Both the position numbers and the translations under genes were made by a program. From Neobacillus rhizophilus (lineage in GTDB: Bacteria; Bacillota; Bacilli; Bacillales; Cytobacillaceae), in NCBI RefSeq assembly GCF_018343535.1, contig NZ_JAGYPF010000007.1, forward strand, positions 27,982 to 79,748: DNA of 51,767 nt, given 5' to 3'. How positions within the stretch are numbered: the stretch's first letter is position 1; each line of letters starts with the position of its first letter. Below the pieces are notes generated by a model, which saw only the letters and a program-made list of their open reading frames with translations, had not been told where the DNA came from and made no database searches. Below, one piece after another: positions 1 to 7,529 of this stretch.

Positions 1-391
1 TAAAATTTCTATTTAAATGGTTAGGGACTACTATCTTAATTTCTCCAGCTATATTATTCTTACGTTTAGGCTTCACCTGGCATTGGAGATTATATTTTTG
101 CATAATACGTTGGACAGTATTTCGGTTAACTTTCCTTTTATAATCACGTAATAACCAGGCTTTAACTGTCCGATGACCAATTAAAAATTTATGACGTTTA
201 CAAATTTCAGTGATTTGTATTTCGAGTTCAGTTTTACCTTTTGGACCTTGATTCCTCCATCTATAGTAAGTTGATTTCGGGATACCTAGGCACCTACAAA
301 GAAAGGTTACAGAATATTTTTCCTTTAATTTTTCAACTAAGGTAACTACAGCTTCTGGAACCAACTCCTCTCGATTTCTTGGTACTTTTTT
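1..391 (-). CDS. IS3-family transposase OrfB, partial (runs off the window)
   Basis: This is the N-terminal part of the integrase-like subunit of an IS3-family transposase; the DDE catalytic domain would lie beyond position 1. I translated the reverse strand by hand and it stays open to the window edge. It shows a helix-turn-helix (CRCLGIPKSTYYRWRNQG) followed by an IS3-type GHRTVKAWLL...VNRNTVQRIMQKY region. There is no own start codon. It is in the -1 frame relative to OrfA and is entered at an A6G slippery site at 385..391, so it is expected as an OrfAB fusion made by programmed frameshifting. Nothing in the visible part is broken, so the element may be intact outside the window. Confidence 0.85.
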
Positions 392-669
392 AAAATTTCT
401 AATTGTGCCTTTAAATACTCATTTTCTCTCTTTAATTTTTCCATATCAGATAATTCTTCGGGACCCTTCCCATAACTGTACTGTTTACCAATCCCCTGTG
501 CCAAACGATATTTTTGTCCTTCACGATACCACTGCATCCACCTTTTGACCTGAGTAACATTTGTTATTCCAAATTTGTCCATAATCTCACGGTTTGAATA
601 CTCACCACTTAATTTCATCTCAATAACAGCCATTTTAACTTCTTCTGAGTAAGCATTTTTCTTCCCCAT
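346..669 (-). CDS. IS3-family transposase OrfA
   Basis: The 107-residue DNA-binding subunit of an IS3-family insertion sequence. The N-terminal half is a helix-turn-helix of the HTH_29/InsE type (EVKMAVIEMKLSGEYSNREI, then the W-containing recognition region). The C-terminal third is a leucine-zipper-like coiled coil (EKLKRENEYLKAQLEILKKY), typical of OrfA proteins that multimerise with OrfB. A strong ribosome binding site (GGAGGTG) lies just before the ATG. The codons TTA AAA AAG near the end hold the slippery heptamer that gives access to OrfB. The family is secure; the IS name and subgroup are not determined. Confidence 0.9.
   Translation of the reverse strand: MGKKNAYSEEVKMAVIEMKLSGEYSNREIMDKFGITNVTQVKRWMQWYREGQKYRLAQGIGKQYSYGKGPEELSDMEKLKRENEYLKAQLEILKKYQEIERSWFQKL
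385..391 (-). promoter_or_regulatory. Programmed -1 frameshift site A AAAAAG
   Basis: On the minus strand the heptamer AAAAAAG sits in the OrfA frame as ttA AAA AAG, the classical X XXY YYZ arrangement. Slipping back one base gives K-K-V-P-R-N and continues into the OrfB frame without a stop. No stimulatory pseudoknot was modelled. Confidence 0.75.
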
Positions 670-777
670 AAGAAAACACCTCCTGAGTTACGTATTATTT
701 AAATACGATCCAGGGGGTGCTTTTTCCTTTGTCTTATTTAACTAGGTCTCTTCACTTTCCCCCAGTGCTTTATCGCG

Positions 778-1356
778 TTACGTTCCTTTTGGAAGCCCCT
801 TCAACAAAAATACCTTCATAATTTCCGCAATTTGCTCAGAGCTTAACGGGTCATGATTTTTTTCCCAATCCGAAACCAAGGCGATATACATTTTCAGCAA
901 AAGAAAACTAGTTATTTCCGAGTTCACCGCTGGTATTGCTCCCTTAGCAATAGCCGTTTCGATTTTTTCCTTTAAATAACCGATAATTTCGTCCTCCACA
1001 TGCTGGAGCATTTCCGAAACTGCTAGAGTTCCCATTTCAGCCTCTTCTTGTACCAATTTAATCATTAATTGGTGCCTAGAGCGGAATTCTAGTAAACGAT
1101 AAAGGGCCCGATGGACATTTTCCGTAAAGGGCAATTCCGGGTTAATGACAGAATCCGCCTCCGCAATCATTTCCTTCACTAAAGAAGAAATGATTTCTTC
1201 GAATAACTCCTCTTTATTTTTAAAAAATGTATATATGGTTCCCTTTCCGACGTTTGCAAGCTTGGCAACTTGGTCCATGGTCGTTGCTTTATAGCCAAAC
1301 AAGGAAAAAGACTTAGTTGCTGCCTCCACAATCATTCTTCTGCGATCAGGTGCCAT
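778..1356 (-). CDS. TetR/AcrR-family transcriptional regulator
   Basis: A 192-residue one-component repressor. The helix-turn-helix covers about residues 25-45 (TTMDQVAKLANVGKGTIYTFF). The rest is a helical ligand-binding domain that cannot be assigned to a ligand. I chose the ATG that gives MAPDRRRM over an ATG six codons upstream because AGAAGGAT sits eight bases before it. A sigma-A-like promoter (TTGAAA, 17 bp, TATAGT) and an inverted repeat ATTGAC-N15-GTCAAT lie just upstream, which suggests autoregulation. No divergent partner gene is present, so the target is unknown. Membrane-efflux or fatty-acid genes are common targets in the family. Confidence 0.88.
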   Translation of the reverse strand: MAPDRRRMIVEAATKSFSLFGYKATTMDQVAKLANVGKGTIYTFFKNKEELFEEIISSLVKEMIAEADSVINPELPFTENVHRALYRLLEFRSRHQLMIKLVQEEAEMGTLAVSEMLQHVEDEIIGYLKEKIETAIAKGAIPAVNSEITSFLLLKMYIALVSDWEKNHDPLSSEQIAEIMKVFLLKGLPKGT

Positions 1357-1372
1357 AGCGCACATCCTTCTC

Positions 1373-1399
1373 ATTGACTAATTTGGTTCTACGGTCAAT
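1373..1399. promoter_or_regulatory. Candidate TetR operator (inverted repeat)
   Basis: The arms ATTGAC and GTCAAT are perfect inverted repeats separated by 15 bp. They lie between the -10 box and the start codon of the TetR gene, where a self-repressor would bind. This is inferred from position and symmetry only. Confidence 0.4.
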
Positions 1400-1411
1400 T
1401 AATATGCTTTT

Positions 1412-1440
1412 ACTATAGCACAGCTTGAATTCGGTTTCAA
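1412..1440 (-). promoter_or_regulatory. Sigma-A promoter of the TetR gene
   Basis: On the minus strand TTGAAA (1440..1435) and TATAGT (1417..1412) are separated by 17 bp, a good match to the vegetative consensus. Confidence 0.6.
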
Positions 1441-1542
1441 ATTTATCTGGAATGTTTTTGGAAGAATGTAAAACTTGTGGGAATTTGGCTAGTCAATAAT
1501 TATAAGATCATACAGTGTCAAATCTCAGACACTATGCTGTTA

Positions 1543-1573
1543 AAAAACCGGAGGCGGTTTGCCTCCGGTTTTA
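1543..1573 (-). terminator. Rho-independent terminator of the SPFH/RHH operon
   Basis: AAACCGGAGGC and its complement GCCTCCGGTTT form an 11-bp GC-rich stem with a short loop, followed by a T-run on the minus strand. The 5' arm overlaps the stop codon of the ribbon-helix-helix gene. Confidence 0.85.
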
Positions 1574-1753
1574 ATCTTCTTCTTTTTCTCCGGGCGCCTT
1601 TGAGTTTTTTAATCTTCCGGCATCCTTTAATGCTTTTTTTATAATCAGTTCAATCTGGGCATTCACACTGCGGAATTCATCATCTGCCCATTTCTCCAAG
1701 GCATCATATATTTTCTGATCGACGCGCAGTAAAAATCGCTTCTTATCGGCCAC
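1571..1753 (-). CDS. Arc/CopG-like ribbon-helix-helix protein
   Basis: A 60-residue protein with a ribbon-helix-helix (Arc) fold: a beta strand (KKRFLLRV), helix 1 (DQKIYDALEKWADDEF) and helix 2 (SVNAQIELIIKKALKDAG), then a charged tail. It starts at GTG, 12 bp after the stop of the SPFH gene, with GGTAGTGAT as a weak binding site, so it is probably translationally coupled. In other systems such proteins are autoregulators or antitoxins; no toxin-like gene lies beside it. Repeated TGATATCA-like words at about 2669-2695 upstream of the operon are a possible binding site. The fold is well supported; the job is not. Confidence 0.8.
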   Translation of the reverse strand: MADKKRFLLRVDQKIYDALEKWADDEFRSVNAQIELIIKKALKDAGRLKNSKAPGEKEED

Positions 1754-1765
1754 ATCATCACTACC

Positions 1766-2632
1766 TTAATAAATCGATCCTGTATTAATTACTGGCTGGC
1801 TTCCCTTATCAGAAACGATGGCAACCATTAAATTATTCACCATTTGCGCTTTCTTTTCCTCATCCAGTTCAACAATTCCTTCATCCTTTAATTGATCAAT
1901 TGCCGATTTGACCATGGATACCGCACCTTCAACAATGACCTTGCGCGCTGCGAGGACCGCTTTTGCCTGCTGACGTTGCAACATCGCATGGGCAATTTCA
2001 CTTGAATACGCCAGATGCATGATCCTTGCTTCAATAATTTCCACACCGGCTAATTCCAAGCGTTTTTGGAGGTCCTTTGTCAACTCGTCACCAACCTCAT
2101 CCGAGTGCTGCCTTAACGATACTTCATAATCATTGTTGACATTGTCATATGGGTATTGGCTGGCGATATGGCGCAGGCCTGTTTCACTTTGCGTATGCAC
2201 AAACGTTTTGTAGTTTTCAACGTCAAAAACAGCTTTGGCTGAATCAAACACCTTATATACAACAACCGCAGCAATTTCAATCGGATTTCCTTCCAAATCA
2301 TTTACCTTTAATTTATCACTATTAAAGTTTATTACCCTGAGGGATACTGTTTTTCTTATCGTTAAAGGAATCGTCAACCAAAATCCTTCGTGCTTGATTA
2401 CTCCGAGATAGCGGCCAAATAAAGTAAATACCTTTGCTTGATTCGGCTGAATGACAGTGAACCCGGAAAGCAGGAGAAACAGCACCACAACACCTATCAC
2501 TGCAAGGACAAAAGATACAGGACTTTCAGTTAAGGTAAATTGCCTGAATGAAAATACTACTGCCGCCCCGATTAACAGAAACAATAATACCCCTAAAAAT
2601 CCATTAATTCTGAACATATCTTTCTCTCTCAT
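1766..2632 (-). CDS. SPFH/stomatin-like membrane protein
   Basis: A 288-residue protein of the SPFH (prohibitin/stomatin/flotillin) superfamily. Two hydrophobic N-terminal segments (about 8-29 and 38-57) anchor it in the membrane. The SPFH domain starts at FTVIQPNQAKVFTLFGRYLG, and a helical C-terminal part follows with the usual ARIMHLAYSSEIAHAMLQRQQA signature. Family members scaffold membrane microdomains and bind proteases or transporters. The start giving MREKDMF was chosen because AAAGGGGAG lies eight bases upstream; an earlier in-frame ATG lacks a site. It forms a two-gene operon with the downstream ribbon-helix-helix gene. The specific function is unknown. Confidence 0.88.
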   Translation of the reverse strand: MREKDMFRINGFLGVLLFLLIGAAVVFSFRQFTLTESPVSFVLAVIGVVVLFLLLSGFTVIQPNQAKVFTLFGRYLGVIKHEGFWLTIPLTIRKTVSLRVINFNSDKLKVNDLEGNPIEIAAVVVYKVFDSAKAVFDVENYKTFVHTQSETGLRHIASQYPYDNVNNDYEVSLRQHSDEVGDELTKDLQKRLELAGVEIIEARIMHLAYSSEIAHAMLQRQQAKAVLAARKVIVEGAVSMVKSAIDQLKDEGIVELDEEKKAQMVNNLMVAIVSDKGSQPVINTGSIY

Positions 2633-2802
2633 CCCAACCACTCCCCTTTTGAAAAATTTTTCCATCTATATCATTATGATATCATTTTGGTATCAATAAA
2701 GGAAGGGATATCCTCCCATATTTGCTGTTTTTTCGGGTAACATTTTCACCGGCTTTATAGTATAATCCATTTATCTGTAGATTCGGAGGTTACAAATTTA
2801 AC

Positions 2803-3384
2803 ATGTCTTTTATGGAAATTAATATTAATGTGTTTCGAATGATTAATAATTTGGGGAAACAATACGACTTTTTAAATCCCCCCATTATGGTTATCGCTGA
2901 ATACACGCTGTATGTGTTAATATTGGCTTTGTTGTTGTACTTGTTTATTGGCGGCCGAAAAAATAAAGTGATGGTCATTTGCTCGATTTTCACCTTGTTA
3001 TTGGCAGAAGGTCTAGGAAAACTGGCAGGAATGCTCCACTCCAATAATCAACCCTTCGCCGAACTGTCCAACGTCAATAAACTTATCGAGAAAGCAGTCG
3101 ACAATTCCTTCCCTAGCGACCATACGATGATATTTTTCTCCCTATGCGTGACGTTCTGGCTTTTCAGAAGAGGCTGGAGTTTCTTGTGGATTCTGTTGGC
3201 TGTGCTTGTTGGGTTTTCGCGGATATGGGTAGGGGTTCATTATCCAGGAGATGTTTTGGTCGCTGCTATCCTTAGTATCATATCTGCTCTAGTTGTGCAC
3301 CGGTTCGTTCCGGGACTTAAATTTATGCAAAACATAGCAGGAGAACAAAACATTCCAAACCGGACGAAATATGAAGAGCTTTAA
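2803..3384 (+). CDS. bcrC: Undecaprenyl-diphosphatase, BcrC/PAP2 family
   Basis: A 193-residue multi-pass membrane phosphatase that recycles undecaprenyl pyrophosphate to the monophosphate lipid carrier for peptidoglycan synthesis and gives some bacitracin tolerance. The PAP2 signature is complete enough: a first motif around KLAGMLHSNNQP, the second PSDHT (catalytic His), and the third SRIWVGVHYPGD (SR-x5-H-x3-D). About five membrane segments are visible, and the length matches BcrC/YwoA. GGAGGT lies 12 bases before the ATG. BcrC genes are often under ECF sigma factors, but I see no convincing ECF promoter here. The symbol is by family; other PAP2 proteins are similar. Confidence 0.82.
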   Translation: MSFMEININVFRMINNLGKQYDFLNPPIMVIAEYTLYVLILALLLYLFIGGRKNKVMVICSIFTLLLAEGLGKLAGMLHSNNQPFAELSNVNKLIEKAVDNSFPSDHTMIFFSLCVTFWLFRRGWSFLWILLAVLVGFSRIWVGVHYPGDVLVAAILSIISALVVHRFVPGLKFMQNIAGEQNIPNRTKYEEL

Positions 3385-3403
3385 TATTTAAATAGCGAAA
3401 AGG

Positions 3404-3437
3404 AACGCTTGGATTAAAAATCCAAGCGTTTATATTT
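3404..3437. terminator. Terminator after bcrC
   Basis: AACGCTTGGAT and ATCCAAGCGTT form an 11-bp stem around AAAAA, with T-rich sequence on both sides, so it can act in either direction. Confidence 0.8.
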
Positions 3438-3441
3438 GTAC

Positions 3442-3627
3442 TATACTATTCAATCGTTTGATTAAACCGAAGTGACAACTGTGCTTTACTAATCAGACGT
3501 TTAATTAAATTTTGGAACAGGGGGAAGTCTTTTATTGGCAGGAGTTCCCTTTTTTTATGTTATACTATTCAATCGTTTAATTAAAAACATCCAAAAAATG
3601 TATTATACTATTCAAACGTTTAATTAA
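3442..3627. repeat. Cluster of four operator-like boxes (TATACTATTCAA-C-GTTTAATTAA)
   Basis: A 24-bp word occurs at 3442..3465, 3561..3584 and 3604..3627, each with one or two changes, and a shorter form occurs at 3491..3509. Its core AAACGTTT (or AATCGTTT) flanked by ATTC and AATTAA is an imperfect palindrome, as expected for a TetR-like operator, and TATACT resembles a -10 box. No gene is visible between copies. Together with the terminator this fills the 372-bp gap before the first NERD gene. Confidence 0.6.
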
Positions 3628-3756
3628 CTTAAATAACAATATCTGCTCATTATGATTGTCGATATTTTTAGAAGGTTAACAAAATATTCATTTCTTGGGG
3701 CGGTGGGGTTGGCCGATTCCGTTTAAAATGGACTTGGAGTTTATTTTTAGAACAGG

Positions 3757-4674
3757 ATGTGGTCGGATGTGAATTTAAAACCGCTCGCTGAATCGAAGAG
3801 ATTTAAAATTTACCGTTCTCTAAATACGAGGATGGAGTTACTGCCAGATGATAGATGGAATTACCAAAAGTTGAAAAGCGGCTTTGAAGGTGAGATGTTT
3901 TTTCAGTCTTTAACGGACAAGCTTCAATGCGATTGCTATGTGTTACACGATTTACTATTTGAATTAAATGGTACTACGTTCCAAATCGATTCGTTGATTA
4001 TTTTTCAAGATATTATCTCGTTGAATGAAGTGAAAAATTTTACAGGGGATTTTTTTTATGAAGATGGTAAGTTCTATGATTCTAATAAGAAAGAACGAAA
4101 AGACCCCTTAGCTCAATTGGATCGTTGCGAGTCTATGTTTCGTCAATTGCTGGAAAAGTTAGGATTTAAATTCATCGTTGTGGGAAAAGTTGTCCATGTT
4201 AACCCCGAATTCACCCTTTACCAAGCTCCTCGAGAGGTACCTATCATTTTTCCAACCCAACTTAACACTTATATGCGGAAATTAGAAGCGGCCCCGGTTG
4301 CGCTGAATAATAAACATAGGAAATTCGTAGAAAAACTATTATCCCTTCATCAGGAAGAAAATCCTTATTCAAAGTTGCCTCCTTATGCCTACTGCCAGTG
4401 CCGAAAAGGACTCACATGCGCGAATTGCTTGTCGTTCGAGGTTTCAGTTGTTGGCCAGCGGTGTGTTTGCGTTGATTGCGGGCACGAGGAAAAGGTTGAG
4501 TCGGCGATATTGCGGCATGTGGAGGAACTGCGGCTGCTATTTCCGGATTTCAAGATTACTACTAATTTGGTGTTTGAGTGGTGTGGTGGGGGGGTGGATA
4601 AGAAGAGGGTTCGACGGATTCTAGAAAAGAAATATAAAAGAGTCGGGGTTCACCAATGGACATACTACGAATAA
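3757..4674 (+). CDS. NERD-domain protein with C-terminal zinc ribbon (paralog 1)
   Basis: A 305-residue protein. Residues about 40-150 form a NERD (nuclease-related) domain with the expected order of acidic and basic motifs: GFEGE, FQIDSLIIF, NEVKNF and LDRCESMFRQLL. The D and E-x-K spacing resembles PD-(D/E)XK nucleases, so an active nuclease is possible but not shown. Near residues 210-245 a zinc ribbon is visible (CANC ... CVDCG). The end carries a WCGGG and WTYYE motif shared with paralog 2 at 13414..14322. The ATG at 3757 has only a poor binding site; a GTG at 3769 is an alternative. Operator-like boxes lie upstream and a tandem array starts about 70 bp downstream. Cytoplasmic; substrate unknown. 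Confidence 0.8.
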   Translation: MWSDVNLKPLAESKRFKIYRSLNTRMELLPDDRWNYQKLKSGFEGEMFFQSLTDKLQCDCYVLHDLLFELNGTTFQIDSLIIFQDIISLNEVKNFTGDFFYEDGKFYDSNKKERKDPLAQLDRCESMFRQLLEKLGFKFIVVGKVVHVNPEFTLYQAPREVPIIFPTQLNTYMRKLEAAPVALNNKHRKFVEKLLSLHQEENPYSKLPPYAYCQCRKGLTCANCLSFEVSVVGQRCVCVDCGHEEKVESAILRHVEELRLLFPDFKITTNLVFEWCGGGVDKKRVRRILEKKYKRVGVHQWTYYE

Positions 4675-4742
4675 AGATTAAGATAGCTTAAAAACAGGTA
4701 GCTTTTTTGGGGTTTTGTTTGCCCTTTGGGGGTCTTGTCCTA

Positions 4743-5155
4743 ATGATGGACATCATCTCCCATTGCTTTGGATGGTTTTGGTATTCATCAACTTTATGAA
4801 GGACATTTTTCCACTTGACTCGGGTGGTTTTGGTCCTAATCGGCTTTATGAAGGACATTTCCCCACTTGACTCGGGTGGTTTTGGTCCTCATCGGCCTTA
4901 TGAAGGACATTTTTCCACTTGCCCCGGGTGGTTTTGGTCTTCATCGACTTTATGAAGGACATTTCTCCACTTGCCTCGGATGGTTTTGGTCTTCATCAAC
5001 TTTATGAAGGACATTTCCCCACTTGACTCGTATAGTTTTGGTCCTCATCGTCCTTATGAAGGACATTTTTCCACTTGCCTCGGGTGGTTTTGGTCTTCAT
5101 CGACTTTATGAAGGACATTTTCATCTTTGGCGTGGGTGGATTTGGCCTTCATTGA
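4743..5155. repeat. Tandem array 1: 52-bp hairpin repeat, about 8 units
   Basis: The word ATGAAGGAC starts at 4796, 4848, 4900, 4952, 5004, 5056 and 5108, exactly 52 bp apart, with one degenerate unit near 4743. Each unit reads ATGAAGGACATTT, then CCACTTG, then GGTGGTTTTGGTC(C/T)TCAT, then a 7-nt loop such as CGACTTT, so TC(C)TTCAT pairs with the next ATGAAGGA across the loop, with a one-base bulge. 52 is not a multiple of 3, so ORFs read through it are not genes. The array fills the gap between the NERD gene and the terminator of the peptidase gene. Confidence 0.9.
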
Positions 5156-5164
5156 CCAAAATCA

Positions 5165-5203
5165 AAAACAGGCAGTCACTCCCCACAACAAGCGACTGCC
5201 TCA
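5165..5203 (-). terminator. Terminator of the LysM/M14 peptidase gene
   Basis: AGGCAGTC and GACTGCCT pair; on the minus strand the stem is followed by GTTTTTG. It begins 6 bp after the stop codon. Confidence 0.75.
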
Positions 5204-5208
5204 AAAAT

Positions 5209-6399
5209 TCAAAGATACAACCCAGCCAAAAAAATCCCCAAAGCCTTCTGATAAATTTCATCAAACTGCGAGAGCGGGAGCGGGTTCACCCCGTGGCCAA
5301 GTTCGACCGTGAAGCCCGGCCGCTGCCAATCCTGGATAAACCAGTCTTTATAGCCGGCATAGCTCTCGAGGATTTTAACAGGTTTATACCCGCTTACCCT
5401 GCTTAACTCATTGACCATCCCCTCAGATTTCGGCGGCTCCATATTCTCAAAGCCCCAATAGATTTCCTCGCCCTGGGTATGGAAGGCAAAGACTCTGGCA
5501 TAATCACGTTCCCGAGTTAAGTCTGCCATCGCGATAGCTTCCGGTTCTGACAACAGCTTCTCGCCGCCATAATCGCGCGGGCCCGGCACTTTGGGATTTC
5601 GTGCCCGTTCCAGCTCCCAGCGTGCCGGGAACTGATCATTCAAATCGATGCCCCGGATATTCGCTTTCCAGCCGGTAAAATCCGTGCTTCCTTTGTTGAA
5701 TTCGACGACTCTATTTTTCCATTCAGGATTTTCAGGTGGTCCATGCAAAACGAGATTAACCCCATCCGGATTGACCATAGGTACCACCGATAAGGAGGTT
5801 TGCTGATACAAACGGGACATCTCAAGACCGCGGATCGGATTTTGATTAGTCAGCGACAACAGGTAATCGTTTAAAAATGTCATTAACACCGCTGTCGTAA
5901 TCCACTCGTTGGCATGAAAGGATGCATTATAATGAATTCTCTTTGACCCCTTTCCCATCCGCAGCTCAGATAACTCGTTTCCGAGAACTGATTTCCCGAT
6001 TGCGTTTACCTCCATAAATGGATATACGCTCTGCAATCGCCCTATATCCTTCATCGTTCTGCTGAAATCGTAATTCTGCTTTCCTTGGACCAATCTCCAG
6101 GTAATCCTGATCGGCACCTTTATCATTTGCCCAATCTCCAGCTGATTCGGGTTAATATGTTGATTAACAAGTAATAAGGCATCCACGCCCAGATTCCGAT
6201 TGCGGGCAATGGCCCATAAGGAATCCCCCTGCTGAACCTGGTAGTCCTGTACAACAAAGCCAGGAATTCTAATTCGCTGTCCGACGGAAATTTTATCGGG
6301 GTCAATGCCCCGATTTGAATCCAAGATAAGCTGTAAATCTAGATGAAACAATTGGCTGAAGTACCATAAAGAGTCCCCACGCCTAACGATAATATCCAT
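5209..6399 (-). CDS. LysM-containing M14 carboxypeptidase (gamma-D-Glu-diamino-acid endopeptidase type)
   Basis: A 396-residue peptidoglycan peptidase. Two LysM domains bind the wall (about residues 2-45, RRGDSLWYFSQLF, and 51-95, QQGDSLWAIARN). A zinc M14 catalytic domain fills the rest: zinc ligands in FHANEW (H-x-x-E) and the His of FHTQGEE, the DLNDQFPARW substrate-binding motif, NPDGVNLV, and the catalytic Glu of FTVELG. The architecture and length match endopeptidase I of Lysinibacillus sphaericus and B. subtilis YqgT, which cut the gamma-D-Glu-diaminopimelate bond of wall peptides. There is no signal peptide, as in those relatives. GGAGG precedes the ATG. Monocistronic, with its own terminator. 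Confidence 0.88.
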   Translation of the reverse strand: MDIIVRRGDSLWYFSQLFHLDLQLILDSNRGIDPDKISVGQRIRIPGFVVQDYQVQQGDSLWAIARNRNLGVDALLLVNQHINPNQLEIGQMIKVPIRITWRLVQGKQNYDFSRTMKDIGRLQSVYPFMEVNAIGKSVLGNELSELRMGKGSKRIHYNASFHANEWITTAVLMTFLNDYLLSLTNQNPIRGLEMSRLYQQTSLSVVPMVNPDGVNLVLHGPPENPEWKNRVVEFNKGSTDFTGWKANIRGIDLNDQFPARWELERARNPKVPGPRDYGGEKLLSEPEAIAMADLTRERDYARVFAFHTQGEEIYWGFENMEPPKSEGMVNELSRVSGYKPVKILESYAGYKDWFIQDWQRPGFTVELGHGVNPLPLSQFDEIYQKALGIFLAGLYL

Positions 6400-6475
6400 G
6401 AATGCCTCCTACAGCTAAAAATTGGTATCAATAAAAATGTATGCGCGCATTCCTGAAATATTAATTTGCCGCCAG

Positions 6476-7387
6476 TTATTTATGCACGGCCAGATGAGCG
6501 AAGTGAAAATGATCAAAAGCGTGGAGACCATCTTCTCTGTTGGAAAAATATAAATCTTCGATATTAGCAGGAGCCAGGTTTTCATACACGAGCATGTTAC
6601 AATTCTGCAGTTCCAGGTCTAGTTCCAACGGGTCAAAGCCTGTTTTCATTGGTTCTCCCGTTTGCGCAGTAATTTGCCGCATCTGAATCAATCTTTTGGA
6701 GGCAAACCGGTCGTCAAACGCAGCATCATCTAGGTAATCGAATACGAAAGAAGTTCCATTAATAGACATCGCCGAAATGGTCGACAAAAGTTGAAAAAAG
6801 CCTTTTTTCTCGAGGTACATCACCACACCAAGCAAACTAAAAAAGCTTAACTTTTGCGGATCATAACCGTATTTTTTGAGTTCGTTTTGAAGTGAATTGT
6901 GTTTAAAATCTACGGGGACAAATTTTACGTTGGCTGGCAGGTCCATGCCTAGTTCTTGAAGCCGATTTTGTTTAAAAGCTTGAGTTGCGGGATGGTCGAC
7001 TTCATAGATGGTGAAATCTTCGGGTATATCCAACTGCCTTAACGAAAAGGTATCAAATCCGGCACCTAAAATCACATATTGCCGGACACCACGTTCAATA
7101 GCTGCCATTAGCGCATCCTCTGCATATCTTGCCCTGCTGACCAATTGCGGAACCGTCTGGTTATTCATGACCCAGGCTAATTTTTCCTCAAAGGCAGTCA
7201 ATTTTGTTCCCGGATCAAAGAAGGCAATGGCGTTGGCCCAATTGGCGCCAATCAATTGCTTTTCCTCCTCAAGCAAAAGAGCATTAGCCATATTGTCTTG
7301 AAAAATTGGACGACTCGATGTAGATGCATGATAGCCTCTGGCAAAGCAGCTTACTAACGCAGTCAAACTTTCTTTTGTTTTTTCCAA
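6476..7387 (-). CDS. Class I SAM-dependent methyltransferase, LCM/TIGR00027-like
   Basis: A 303-residue methyltransferase of the leucine-carboxyl-methyltransferase-like group (often annotated TIGR00027, or YktD-like in Bacillus). The SAM site is visible as YVILGAGFDTFSLR (motif I) and IYEVDHPATQAFK (motif II, acidic ribose contact). Further on are KLSFFSLLGVVMYLEKKGF and FVFDYLDD. The physiological substrate is not known for this group. The start is TTG, supported by AAGGGGGAA seven bases upstream and by the lack of an early in-frame ATG. A consensus promoter and a terminator-like hairpin lie in its leader, so expression may be controlled by attenuation. Confidence 0.85.
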   Translation of the reverse strand: MEKTKESLTALVSCFARGYHASTSSRPIFQDNMANALLLEEEKQLIGANWANAIAFFDPGTKLTAFEEKLAWVMNNQTVPQLVSRARYAEDALMAAIERGVRQYVILGAGFDTFSLRQLDIPEDFTIYEVDHPATQAFKQNRLQELGMDLPANVKFVPVDFKHNSLQNELKKYGYDPQKLSFFSLLGVVMYLEKKGFFQLLSTISAMSINGTSFVFDYLDDAAFDDRFASKRLIQMRQITAQTGEPMKTGFDPLELDLELQNCNMLVYENLAPANIEDLYFSNREDGLHAFDHFHFAHLAVHK

Positions 7388-7413
7388 ATCAATTCCCCCT
7401 TCTTTTTAAAAAA

Positions 7414-7458
7414 AGAAAAAACTCCCAGCGAAAAATCCGCTAGGAGTTAATAGTAAGG
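7414..7458 (-). terminator. Terminator or attenuator hairpin upstream of the methyltransferase gene
   Basis: AACTCC-AGCG and CGCT-GGAGTT pair (one mismatch each side) around AAAAATC, and the minus strand continues with a long T-rich run (TTTTTTCTTTTTTT). It ends transcripts of the upstream glcD-like gene. Because a consensus promoter lies between that gene and the hairpin, it also sits in the methyltransferase leader. Confidence 0.75.
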
Positions 7459-7492
7459 CATCCGTCATTACCCGTCAATATCATAATTCTTT

Positions 7493-7521
7493 ATTATAAC
7501 ACAAATATTTTTATTTGTCAA
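7493..7521 (-). promoter_or_regulatory. Perfect sigma-A promoter of the methyltransferase gene
   Basis: TTGACA (7521..7516) and TATAAT (7498..7493) on the minus strand are separated by exactly 17 bp, a full match to consensus. Transcription would begin near 7486 and give a leader of about 100 nt that holds the hairpin. Confidence 0.85.
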
Positions 7522-7529
7522 TGTGTATT

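Noticed and set aside
2451..2699. Plus-strand ORF opposite the SPFH gene
   Set aside because: Antisense shadow of a well-supported gene; no binding site and no family pattern.
2790..3044. Minus-strand ORF opposite bcrC
   Set aside because: Antisense to a complete PAP2-family protein.
4743..5155. CRISPR-like array
   Set aside because: The whole 52-bp unit is conserved, with no unique spacers, and no cas genes are nearby; the same holds for 14399..15182 and 47820..48100.
5023..5406. ORF of 127 codons on the plus strand
   Set aside because: It reads through the tandem array and then antisense into the peptidase gene; the period of 52 rotates the frame, so it is an accident of the repeat.
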